Made by a program: the position numbers and the translations under genes
Notes under the pieces: generated by a model
Told to the model about the DNA's origin: nothing
Database searches by the model: none
What the model saw: the letters and a program-made list of their open reading frames with translations, nothing else
Source: an uncultured Bacteroidales bacterium
GTDB lineage: Bacteria > Bacteroidota > Bacteroidia > Bacteroidales > P3
Length of the DNA stretch: 17,732 nucleotides
Assembly: GCA_905236405.1 (NCBI GenBank)
Contig: CAJOQB010000054.1
Coordinates: 1 to 17,732, forward strand
Direction of reading: 5' to 3'
Part shown: in pieces, positions 1 through 7,474 of the stretch
Layout of the letters: every line of letters starts with the position of its first letter
Numbering within the stretch: position 1 is the first letter of the stretch

Positions 1-1178
1 TCCCGTCAAGGTGTCGGTGACATAGAGCACAGGCAGGGTATCGGGGTCGCTGCCCTCCACGCCGTAGACATATTCATAGTAGGCATGGTGGTCGTGGGCG
101 TTCCACTCCACGATGGTGGTGGTGGCTGTCTGGCTCGTCACGCGGATGTTCTGCACCTCGGGGCAATGGAAAGGCTCGGGGATGATGATGGGGAAAAGGA
201 ACTGACTGGCACCCATGTTAAACACATATTCTGGAGAATTCCCATATCTCATCCAGTGATCTTTTTGGTCCAGCCAAGGACCCGTACTGCACTCCCTCCA
301 TACTCTATGTATGTCGTATCGACATGAATGCAGAATTGAACCACAACCGTAAGGAGAGGGTTCTCCTCCGTATTTCCCTACTGATGCAAACCACCAGTTT
401 GTTACATGGGGAACATACGGTCCAACGCTAGACGTGCTCGTAGTCCATCCTAGATTGACGCAATCAGTACGCCCCCTCATGCCAATATAGAAAGTGTCTG
501 AGACAGTGATTGGTTTATCGAAATATCCATCATACATATATACATAGCGATATCCTTGTCCATTATAATGTTCATCGTCTATGGGATCTGTCCATTCTCG
601 AATAAAATATTGGCTTCCATCCGCATTTGGGCAATAGGTATTAAGCACCCTATGTCTATGAGCCAGGTTGGCATACGTCACCGTCACGGAATCGAGGGCA
701 AATAGAGAATCGCCTTGTGGTATCCATATTCGCAGTTCCTGTCGAGCTTCTACTCCCATATCCTCCTCACGACATAGTTTTAGAATCATTCCTACGGCAA
801 GACCCACAACCTGCAGTGGTCGGCTGGTGTAGAAACGGGTGGCACACTCAGCAGTTTTGGGTTGTCCATTACAAAGTGTGTCAGAAGGTGGTCCAAACGT
901 GTTTTCCTCTGCATGATAGTAAATCGGAGGCAGATAAGGAGCCAATGTCCTGCCTGGTCGAAAGAGATGCCTCCCACTGTAGGACAATCTGCTGGTGGAG
1001 TTGAAAGTGGTAGGTTGTCCACTGACAAGCAACTATCGCAAACGGGTGCATTGTCGTACCCCTGCCATTGATAGTAATAGTAGTATCGGGCGGTGTCACA
1101 AATGGTGTCGATAACATTCTGTGCCGACAATGTCGAGAACGACACGACAAAGAAGATCAATAATATGTTTCGTTTCAT
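1..1178 (-). pseudogene. secreted protein with Fn3-like segment, frameshifted, runs off left edge
   Basis: I do not recognise a named family. The reading frame opening at 1178 encodes a clear signal peptide (MKRNILLIFFVVSFSTLSAQ) and then a Tyr/Cys-rich segment, and would stop at 792. Another minus frame is open from 1032 to position 1 with no stop and reads as real protein: about residues equivalent to 960-700 include ECATRFYTSRPLQVVGLAVG, and near 160-60 there is CPEVQNIRVTSQ...TTIVEWNAHDHHAYYEYVYG, which resembles a fibronectin type III strand pattern. Joining the frames needs one base change (equivalent to a 1-nt deletion), most likely around 930-965; no slippery heptamer is visible there. 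So this is either a recent pseudogene or a sequence error. The product would be exported, probably to the periplasm or cell surface. A -7 box lies about 70 bp upstream. The C-terminus is outside the window. Confidence 0.72.
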
Positions 1179-1245
1179 GGCTAATGTGTTTTATACAATT
1201 GACTTTCTTTTAATTCATAAAAAAATATGAAAGTGTAAGACTCTG

Positions 1246-1266
1246 CAAATATACTGTTTTTTCAAA
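1246..1266 (-). promoter_or_regulatory. candidate promoter of the secreted-protein gene
   Basis: On the minus strand TATATTTG at 1253-1246 matches the Bacteroidota -7 consensus TAnnTTTG exactly, about 68 bp upstream of the ATG at 1178. A TTTG occurs at 1266-1263, but only 9 bp from the -7 box, too close for a standard -33 element. At the expected -33 position there is only a T-rich stretch (around 1277-1288). The -7 match is seen directly; promoter function is inferred. Confidence 0.5.
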
Positions 1267-1307
1267 AAACCGTGAAGGAAAAAAATCACCCTTTTTTCCC
1301 CACTCTG

Positions 1308-1360
1308 TCTACACTGATTCTACACTGATCCTACACTGAACCTACACTGGGCTACACTGG
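1308..1360. repeat. five CTACACTG units in 11-bp phase
   Basis: CTACACTG (CAGTGTAG on the minus strand) occurs at 1309, 1320, 1331, 1342 and 1352, so spacing is 11, 11, 11 and 10 bp, about one helical turn each. The linkers vary (ATT, ATC, AAC, GG). An inverted copy of TACACTGAT lies at 1394-1402. The array sits 131-182 bp upstream of the secreted-protein start and beyond the ftsZ terminator. Such phasing suits side-by-side protein binding on one DNA face, but no regulator can be named. Confidence 0.75.
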
Positions 1361-1492
1361 TATAGTGGAGGCTTAGTGGAGAATATGTTTGAAATCAGTG
1401 TAATATGTATAAAAGTAAAAAGTTGGAGAAAAAAAGTCGAAAAAAAATCCTCACTTATCTCGCATTTTTCAAAACAGCAGACTATTTATTAA

Positions 1493-1522
1493 TTGCAAGC
1501 ACGAAAGAATGTTGGCTTGCAA
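1493..1522. repeat. inverted repeat, 8-bp perfect stem with 14-nt spacer
   Basis: TTGCAAGC at 1493-1500 and GCTTGCAA at 1515-1522 are perfect inverse complements. On the minus strand the hairpin is followed by TTAATAAATAG, which is AT-rich but not a clean T-tract. It could be a second, weaker transcription end signal about 200 bp downstream of ftsZ, or a dimeric protein-binding site. The rest of 1403-1623 is AT-rich with A-runs and shows no gene. Confidence 0.5.
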
Positions 1523-1623
1523 AAGATGCTCTAAATAATAAAAAAAGATTTTTTAACGATGTATTTTGTTGACAGATATTTAAAAAGCAATTCCATCAGA
1601 GGGAAACTGGATGGAAGTTTCTA

Positions 1624-1660
1624 TAAAAGAGTCGGCCACGTCCTTGCGGGCATGGCCGAC
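1624..1660 (-). terminator. intrinsic terminator-like hairpin after ftsZ
   Basis: GTCGGCCA (1631-1638) and TGGCCGAC (1653-1660) form a perfect GC-rich 8-bp stem with a 14-nt loop. On the minus strand the stem is followed by TCTTTTATAG, a moderate T-tract. It lies about 64 bp beyond the ftsZ stop codon, as expected for the end of the dcw transcript. The large loop and short T-run make it less than ideal. Confidence 0.65.
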
Positions 1661-1723
1661 AATGCATATAGCTTTATGATTTTGCTTTACTTATTTCAGC
1701 GTGAGGCTGAGGCGTCGCGATGG

Positions 1724-3511
1724 TTAATCGACTTTAGGGTAGAGGAAACTGTTGAGGTTGCGCATGTCACCACCTTTGCCGACCATCTTGCCTACGATGG
1801 CGGTGCGGTCGGAATGGGGGGCGACGTCAATCTCGATGTTGCTGTCCAACTGGGAGACGGGGATGGCGGCGACCATGTCGGGACCGTCCTGATGGGAGTG
1901 GAGCAGTTCGTTGATGGCTTTAATGCGGTCGTTCTTGGACATACAACCCGAAGCGTCGCCAAAGGCGGCTTTGCCTATCGGCATCTCAGGCATCGGGGTA
2001 TAGGCAGGTGCAGGCGCCACACTGGGTTGAGCGAAGGACATCGAAGGCGTGGACTCCTTCTCTTCGACAGCCACTTCTTCGTAAGCCATAGCAGGCTGAG
2101 GAGCAACGGTGGTTTGCTGGATGGCAGCTTGGCGATGCGTCTCGACACGTTCTTCGACAGGCTGCTGCATCTCACTCATTCCTGCCACTTGCTGATGGGC
2201 AATGTTGCGCACTTGCTGCGATGCCTCTTCCACGGCGTGGGTGACCAAATGGATGTCGTCATCGGTGGGAGCAGGGGTCTCCACTTGGCTTTTGACCTCC
2301 TTCACGGGCTGCTCCTCAGGCATCTCATTGAGGTCGAAGACACGCTTGGTTTCCTCTTGCTTCTGGGGAGTCACGTCTTGGGGTTGGGGAACTTCCGTAG
2401 TGGTCGTCTGAACAGGGGTCACATCAACTGGTGCAGAGGCTTTCTCAGGGATGATGCCTGTGACTTTGCCTTTTTCGTCCAGTGTGATGACTTTGCCAGG
2501 TTCCTCCTGATGCTCGTTCTTCTGGAAACCTGTGGCGATAAGGGTGATCTTCAACTCGTCCTCGCTGATGTTCTCGTCGGAGCCCTCGCCCCAGATAACA
2601 TCGGCATCGCCACCAGTGATGTCGAGCAAGAAGTCGGTCACATCGCCAATCTCCTCCATGGTGATACTCTCGGTAGGAGCGAAGGAGAAGTAGAGAAGGA
2701 CGTTCTTCGAGCCTGTGATGTCCTGGTCGTTAAGCAGCGTGCTCTCGGTAGCGGCACGGATGGCGTCGATGGCACGGTTCTCGCCGTGACCCACGCCAGT
2801 GCCCATCAGAGCGGTGCCCGAGTTCTCCATCACGGTGTTGACATCGCGGAAGTCGATGTTGACATAAGCATTGACGGTAATAATCTCGGCAATGCCTTTC
2901 ACAGCGGTGAAGAGGACATCGTTGGCTTTGCGGAAAGCCTCCTCAATCTTCATGTTGCGGAAGGTGGCCAGCTTGTCATTGTTGATGATGATGAGCGAGT
3001 CGACGTGTTCGCGGAGTTTTGCCACGCCTTCCTCGGCTTGTTTCATGCGGCGACGGCCTTCCCAGCTGAACGGCATGGTGACGACACCCACCACAAGAAT
3101 GTGCTTCACATCCTCGTCATCGAGTTCGATGCTTTTGGCAATCTCGGCAATGACAGGAGCGGCACCCGTTCCCGTACCACCACCCATACCAGCGGTGATG
3201 AAGAGCATCTGCGTGTTGTGGCTGATGGCTTCGCGGATTTCGTCCTTGTGCTCAATGGCTGCACGACGTGCCCGCTCGGGGACATTGCCTGCACCCAAGT
3301 TGCCCAATACGATACGATGGCTCACAGGGCTGGTGGAGAGTGCCTTCATATCGGTGTTGCAAATGATAAAGTCGACACCATTGATGCCTTCCTCGTACAT
3401 ATGGTTGACAGCGTTGCCGCCACCACCACCGACACCGATGACTTTGATGTAAGAGGACTGCTCGACAGGAGCATCAAAGGTTAACATTGGGGTATTATTC
3501 ATTTCATCCAT
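1724..3511 (-). CDS. ftsZ: cell division protein FtsZ, long C-terminal tail
   Basis: Tubulin-like GTPase that polymerises into the cytokinetic Z-ring at midcell. The 595-residue product has the nucleotide-binding start (IGVGGGGGNAVNHM, about 25-38), the tubulin signature GGGTGTG (110-116), and the T7 synergy loop NIDFRDVNTVM (218-228) with the two acidic residues needed for GTP hydrolysis in the adjacent subunit. The globular part ends near residue 330. The remaining ~265 residues are a Pro/Glu/Gln/Val-rich linker (about 332-505) and a terminal segment ending NSFLYPKVD. Most FtsZ proteins are about 350-450 residues, so the tail is unusually long. I find no canonical IPAFLR-type FtsA-binding peptide. 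A second ATG three codons in (MNNTP) is possible; the first ATG is used here. Last gene of the dcw run, with a 226-bp leader and a terminator behind it. Confidence 0.98.
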   Translation of the reverse strand: MDEMNNTPMLTFDAPVEQSSYIKVIGVGGGGGNAVNHMYEEGINGVDFIICNTDMKALSTSPVSHRIVLGNLGAGNVPERARRAAIEHKDEIREAISHNTQMLFITAGMGGGTGTGAAPVIAEIAKSIELDDEDVKHILVVGVVTMPFSWEGRRRMKQAEEGVAKLREHVDSLIIINNDKLATFRNMKIEEAFRKANDVLFTAVKGIAEIITVNAYVNIDFRDVNTVMENSGTALMGTGVGHGENRAIDAIRAATESTLLNDQDITGSKNVLLYFSFAPTESITMEEIGDVTDFLLDITGGDADVIWGEGSDENISEDELKITLIATGFQKNEHQEEPGKVITLDEKGKVTGIIPEKASAPVDVTPVQTTTTEVPQPQDVTPQKQEETKRVFDLNEMPEEQPVKEVKSQVETPAPTDDDIHLVTHAVEEASQQVRNIAHQQVAGMSEMQQPVEERVETHRQAAIQQTTVAPQPAMAYEEVAVEEKESTPSMSFAQPSVAPAPAYTPMPEMPIGKAAFGDASGCMSKNDRIKAINELLHSHQDGPDMVAAIPVSQLDSNIEIDVAPHSDRTAIVGKMVGKGGDMRNLNSFLYPKVD

Positions 3512-3737
3512 CTTCGTATCTCGTTTATGTCTCTGTTTAGTAAAAATGTTGTTTTTTACTTCGGGCAGACGCCCTTCATAAATACTATAACGTTTGTCGA
3601 CAGTGCTTTAAACTTATTTCAGATATTTATAATCAGAGTGTAAAATTACACGGATGCTCTGAACTACACAACACTTGCCCAAACAAGTTATCAACAACTT
3701 ACTAACATTCGTTTGTTCTTTATTGTAAATAAACCTT
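3512..3737 (-). promoter_or_regulatory. ftsA-ftsZ intergenic leader with several palindromes
   Basis: At 226 bp this is the largest gap between two dcw genes here. In transcription order it holds AAGTT/AACTT (3685-3689/3696-3700), which shares bases with ACTTG/CAAGT (3673-3677/3684-3688), so the two pairings exclude each other. Then come a nested CAGAG/CTCTG stem around GTGTAA-AA-TTACAC (3634-3661), a GGGC/GCCC hairpin (3563-3574), and a perfect 8-bp AGTAAAAA/TTTTTACT inverted repeat (3539-3546/3553-3560) ending 28 bp before the ftsZ start. TAAGTTTA and TAATTTTA are 7/8 matches to the -7 consensus but lack a well-placed TTTG. A separate ftsZ promoter or structured 5' UTR is plausible, not shown. 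Confidence 0.4.
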
Positions 3738-5162
3738 TTAATCTTCTTTTTCGTTGCCGTTTTCGAGGAACATTTTCACAAGGTAGTCGTTGACCGACGA
3801 GATGAAGCCAGAGCCTTTTTCGGAACTTTCCTTCTTCTCGTTTTTCTCTTTGTCCTTGTTGCCGCGACCGCCGAAGAGAACACCGCGACGACGAGGCTTC
3901 TTCTCCTCTTCCGGCTCGGGGTTGACGGGGAATGGAGCGATGGGGTCGGGCATCGGTTCGGGCTCGGGTTCGGGTTCAGGCTCGTGGGCACGACGATACT
4001 CCGACTGCTCGATACCGTAGAGAACGAGACCGATACCAGTGGAATACATACCGTTGGCCAGTTCCTCGCGGTTTTCGAGTTCGAGGTGGATGGTGGGGTC
4101 GCCGATGCGGCTTTCGATGCCGAGTGTATAGGAAGCCAACTCCTTGATGTTGGTAAGCTGCGAACCGCCGCCCGTCAGCACCACGCCACCGATAAGCTGT
4201 TTGCCATATTCGGAAATCTTAATTTCGTAATCCACCTGTTCGAGAATCATCTTGGTACGCGAGCTGATGATGCTGGCCAGTGTCTTCATGTTGATTTCCT
4301 TGGGGGTGTGGCTCTTGAAGACGGGGATGGAGATATAGTCGTTCTCGCTGACCATCTGGGGCAGGCAGTTGCCAAAACGGGTCTTCAATGCCTCTGCCTG
4401 GTTCTTCATCACCTGGCACGACTCCTTGATGTCGTTGGTAATCACGCCGCCAGCAAGGGGAAGCACCGATGTGTGACGGATGATGTTGTCGGTGAAGATG
4501 GCGATGTCGGTGGTACCGCCACCAATGTCTACCAACGCGATACCCACATTGCGGTCGCTGTCGTCGAGGACGGCATAGGAGGAAGCCACGGGTTCGAGAA
4601 TCACACCGTCCACCTTTAGTCCTGCCAACTTGATGGACTCACGGATGGCTTCAAGATTGGTGGTGTTGCCTGTGACAACATGGAAGTTGGCACGCAGCTC
4701 GTGACCTGGGACACCGACAGGGGAAATCTCCGTCGAGAGTTCCTGCCCGTCGATGATGTAGTTCTGCGGCAGCACGTGGATGATTTCCTCACCGGGTCTG
4801 AGGAGTGTGTGATACTGTGTGTCGATAAGTTTTCTCAGGTCGTCTTCCTGAATCAATCTGTGGTCGGTTGGAATCATCACCGTGCCTTGGTTACGAGAGC
4901 TACGGATGTGTTGTCCAGCGACACCCACATAGACGCTTTCGACCTCGACATCAGCACGGTCGGAAGCCTCTTTGACGGCCTGTTTGATGGAATTGGATGT
5001 GTCGAGCACATTGATGACAATGCCTTTGTCGACACCCGCCGATTCGGTCTTGCTATAGCCCAGAATCTTCACCTTCCCCGATTCGCTGCGTTGTCCGATA
5101 AAGCAGGCAATCTTGGTGGTACCGATGTCCAGACCTACAATAATTTCGTTTGTGTTACTCAT
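3738..5162 (-). CDS. ftsA: cell division protein FtsA, actin-like membrane anchor of FtsZ
   Basis: Actin-family ATPase that tethers FtsZ filaments to the inner membrane and recruits later divisome proteins. The 474-residue product shows phosphate-1 LDIGTTK (11-17), phosphate-2 VDIGGGTTD (211-219) and the adenosine motif LTGGGSQL (329-336). After the core (to about 390) comes a linker with five EP dipeptides (394-403), a Pro/Glu-rich stretch, and a Lys/Arg-rich segment (421-450). A short amphipathic sequence, SGFISSVNDYLVKMF (451-465), is the likely membrane-targeting helix. The linker makes it longer than the roughly 420 residues of E. coli FtsA. It starts 51 bp downstream of ftsQ. Confidence 0.97.
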   Translation of the reverse strand: MSNTNEIIVGLDIGTTKIACFIGQRSESGKVKILGYSKTESAGVDKGIVINVLDTSNSIKQAVKEASDRADVEVESVYVGVAGQHIRSSRNQGTVMIPTDHRLIQEDDLRKLIDTQYHTLLRPGEEIIHVLPQNYIIDGQELSTEISPVGVPGHELRANFHVVTGNTTNLEAIRESIKLAGLKVDGVILEPVASSYAVLDDSDRNVGIALVDIGGGTTDIAIFTDNIIRHTSVLPLAGGVITNDIKESCQVMKNQAEALKTRFGNCLPQMVSENDYISIPVFKSHTPKEINMKTLASIISSRTKMILEQVDYEIKISEYGKQLIGGVVLTGGGSQLTNIKELASYTLGIESRIGDPTIHLELENREELANGMYSTGIGLVLYGIEQSEYRRAHEPEPEPEPEPMPDPIAPFPVNPEPEEEKKPRRRGVLFGGRGNKDKEKNEKKESSEKGSGFISSVNDYLVKMFLENGNEKED

Positions 5163-5213
5163 AATGCTATATGTTTAAATGTTTATTATCAATTGTTATT
5201 ATTCTCGAAAGAG

Positions 5214-6002
5214 CTATCTGTTTTGGCAAATCACTTGCCCTTCGTATTTGAGGTTGATGAGTTTGTAGCTTTCCCACCCCACTTTGGGCATTCCTTGACG
5301 GTAGAAGGTGACCAAGTCCGACAGCTTGCGTTCCAAGTTATCGGGAGTGCCCACGACAACCAGATGGTTACCCACCTTGGGCACCAACACCAAGTCACGA
5401 TCCTTGTTGACATACACTTGGTCGAAAAGCACCCCAACCTCAGGATGGTCGTAAAGATAACATGCCAGTTGCCACATGGCCACCACCCCCGAACGACGAC
5501 GGACGGTATCCTCGGCCAAGACAGCCAAATCGAGACGCTGTGGGTCTACAATCCGTTCGTGGAGTGCCTCGTTGGCGACTAACACATCGGCATCTCCCTC
5601 CTCGCTGACGGGCATGAACCTTCCTTGACGGTCGACGTAACCCTCCACCCCGTCCAAGAAGAGACGCATCACAGGGACACGCTGCTTGGCTTCGACCACC
5701 AAACGACAGTCGATACTGACCGATATGTCGCAGCTTTCAACATAGGGGTTGGCTTCGATGGAATCGCGGATGGATGCCTCGTCGATTTCCTGCACCTGCT
5801 GGCTTGTCAACGTGGGGAAGAGAAGCAGCACTTGACTCTCGATGTCGGCGGCTGTGACAAGGGTGTCGGCACCTTGATAGTCAATCTCGACACGGACACC
5901 CCGCACATGGGAATGGTTACGTGCCACGTTGGAGACAACAATGATTGCCACTAACAACACCACGAAAAGGATGCAGAGCCATATCTTTGTGCTTTTCTTC
6001 AT
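5214..6002 (-). CDS. ftsQ: cell division protein FtsQ/DivIB
   Basis: Bitopic divisome protein linking early cytoplasmic and late periplasmic division proteins. The 262-residue product begins MKKSTK, followed by one membrane segment (about 7-25, WLCILFVVLLVAIIVVS). A POTRA-like region follows (about 35-105), containing the TLTSQQVQEID and NPYVESCDISVSIDCRLVV stretches, where the substrate-recognition beta-strand pattern (YVESCDIS...RLVVEAKQRVPV) resembles FtsQ of Bacteroidota. The rest is a periplasmic FtsQ domain. FtsQ sequences diverge strongly, so the call rests on topology, this POTRA pattern and its place between murC (14-bp gap) and ftsA. Confidence 0.9.
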   Translation of the reverse strand: MKKSTKIWLCILFVVLLVAIIVVSNVARNHSHVRGVRVEIDYQGADTLVTAADIESQVLLLFPTLTSQQVQEIDEASIRDSIEANPYVESCDISVSIDCRLVVEAKQRVPVMRLFLDGVEGYVDRQGRFMPVSEEGDADVLVANEALHERIVDPQRLDLAVLAEDTVRRRSGVVAMWQLACYLYDHPEVGVLFDQVYVNKDRDLVLVPKVGNHLVVVGTPDNLERKLSDLVTFYRQGMPKVGWESYKLINLKYEGQVICQNR

Positions 6003-6016
6003 CGTCTTACTTTTTA

Positions 6017-7474
6017 TTATTCATCAACATAGGCTTCCCTCAACTTTTGCTCAATGTCGGGCACCAGTCGGTCAATGTCGCCTGCCCCCATGGTGACCAC
6101 CACCTGCGGGCAAAGTGCCACCACCACGTCGGCCAGTTGGTCACGTTCCACCAAATATTTGTTCATTGACTTCACCCGCTGAAGTATCATCTTGGAGCTG
6201 ACACCGAAGATGGGTTTCTCGCGGGCAGGATAGATGTCCAGCATCACCAACTCGTCGAGCGACGACAACGCTTCGGCAAACTGGGGTGCCAAATCGCGTG
6301 TGCGAGTGTACAGATGCGGCTGGAACACCCCCACGACACGATGGTCGGGATAGAGATAGCGGACGCTGTCGAGGGTGGCTTTGATTTCCTGCGGATGATG
6401 GGCATAGTCGTCGATGTAGACAATGTTCTTCTCGTTGATATGGAAGTCGAACCTGCGACGAATGCCAGCAAAAGTCTTCAATCCATGTCGCAATTGATAT
6501 TCGTCCAATCCACATGACAATGCAACCGCTGATGCCGCCACCGCGTTCTCGACGTTGTAAAGACTGGAGTTGGTGAGTTGAAGGTCGTAGAACACACCCT
6601 TGGGGGTACGAAGGTCGAAGAAGATGTTGCCATGATAGTGGCGAACATTGATGGCATAGTAATCGGCTTCGATACCATGTGCCGAATAGCTGCTGTGGCT
6701 CACCGTCTCAGGCAAATGGATGGGTCGTGGAGTAGCCACCGATTGGGCATTAACTGACGACGCCTGCTCATGCTCCTCGTGGTGGTGCTCCTCGTGATGG
6801 TGACTGTCCTCGAAGAGGCCCTCTTTCACAAAGAGTCCCCCCTCTGGGTCGGTTTGCGACGCATACTGCTCAAAAGCCTGCAACAGATTCTCGTGGGTGC
6901 CATAGATGTCCAAATGGTCGGGGTCGGTAGCCGTGATGACGCTGTAGTAGGGATGCAACTGAAGGAACGAGCGATCGTATTCGTCGGCCTCCACCACCAC
7001 CCATTCACTCTCAGGGTTGACCACCATATTGCTGTTGAAGTTCTTGGATATTCCACCCAAGAAGGCATTGCAACCCAATGGAGAGGAGTGAAGCAAATAG
7101 GCAATCATGCTACTGGTGGTAGTCTTGCCGTGCGAACCAGCCACAGCGATGCACTTCTTGCCTCGTGTCAACTCGCCCAACATCTGCGACCGTTTCATCA
7201 TCGGAATACCACTTGCAGCAAGATGCTGGTATTCGGCGGTGTCCTGAGGAACGGCCGGAGTATAGACCACTTGGTCGATATGTTGAGGTATCTGATTGGG
7301 GTCGTCCTCGAAATGGATACTGATTCCCTCGGCTTGCAGTTCGTCGGTCAATTGGCTGGGAGTGCGGTCATAACCCGCTACCTTGTCGCCTCGTTGGTGG
7401 AAGAAACGAGCCAAGGCACTCATGCCGATGCCGCCGATGCCCAAGAAATAATATGATTTATGTGTCTCCATCAT
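6017..7474 (-). CDS. murC: UDP-N-acetylmuramate--L-alanine ligase MurC
   Basis: Cytoplasmic ATP-dependent ligase adding L-Ala to UDP-MurNAc, the first amino acid of the peptide stem. I start it at 7474, where ATG overlaps the murG stop as ATGA and is followed by METHKSYYFLGIGGIGMSALA; the longer frame to 7549 lies inside murG. In the resulting 485-residue protein, the N-terminal Rossmann motif GIGGIGMS is near 12-19, the P-loop AGSHGKTTT at about 112-120, the central motif VVVEADEYDRSF at 159-170, and the C-terminal YIDDYAHHPQEI at about 353-364. A distinctive insert at about 220-260 contains HHHEEHHHEEHE (225-236) and a Ser/Pro-rich stretch. Family enzymes are about 455-490 residues, so the fold should be intact. 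Confidence 0.97.
   Translation of the reverse strand: MMETHKSYYFLGIGGIGMSALARFFHQRGDKVAGYDRTPSQLTDELQAEGISIHFEDDPNQIPQHIDQVVYTPAVPQDTAEYQHLAASGIPMMKRSQMLGELTRGKKCIAVAGSHGKTTTSSMIAYLLHSSPLGCNAFLGGISKNFNSNMVVNPESEWVVVEADEYDRSFLQLHPYYSVITATDPDHLDIYGTHENLLQAFEQYASQTDPEGGLFVKEGLFEDSHHHEEHHHEEHEQASSVNAQSVATPRPIHLPETVSHSSYSAHGIEADYYAINVRHYHGNIFFDLRTPKGVFYDLQLTNSSLYNVENAVAASAVALSCGLDEYQLRHGLKTFAGIRRRFDFHINEKNIVYIDDYAHHPQEIKATLDSVRYLYPDHRVVGVFQPHLYTRTRDLAPQFAEALSSLDELVMLDIYPAREKPIFGVSSKMILQRVKSMNKYLVERDQLADVVVALCPQVVVTMGAGDIDRLVPDIEQKLREAYVDE

Noticed and set aside
930..1032. Programmed -1 frameshifting in the secreted-protein gene
   Set aside because: No X XXY YYZ slippery heptamer or clear downstream stem was seen in the overlap; a single-base indel is simpler.
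1308..1360. CRISPR-like array
   Set aside because: Units are only 8 bp with 2-3 bp linkers; there are no spacers and no cas genes.
1559..3484. 641-codon plus-strand ORF over ftsZ
   Set aside because: It is antisense to a gene with full FtsZ motifs; its translation shows no recognisable domain, and its His/Gly/Val-rich composition is what an antisense frame of a codon-biased gene gives.
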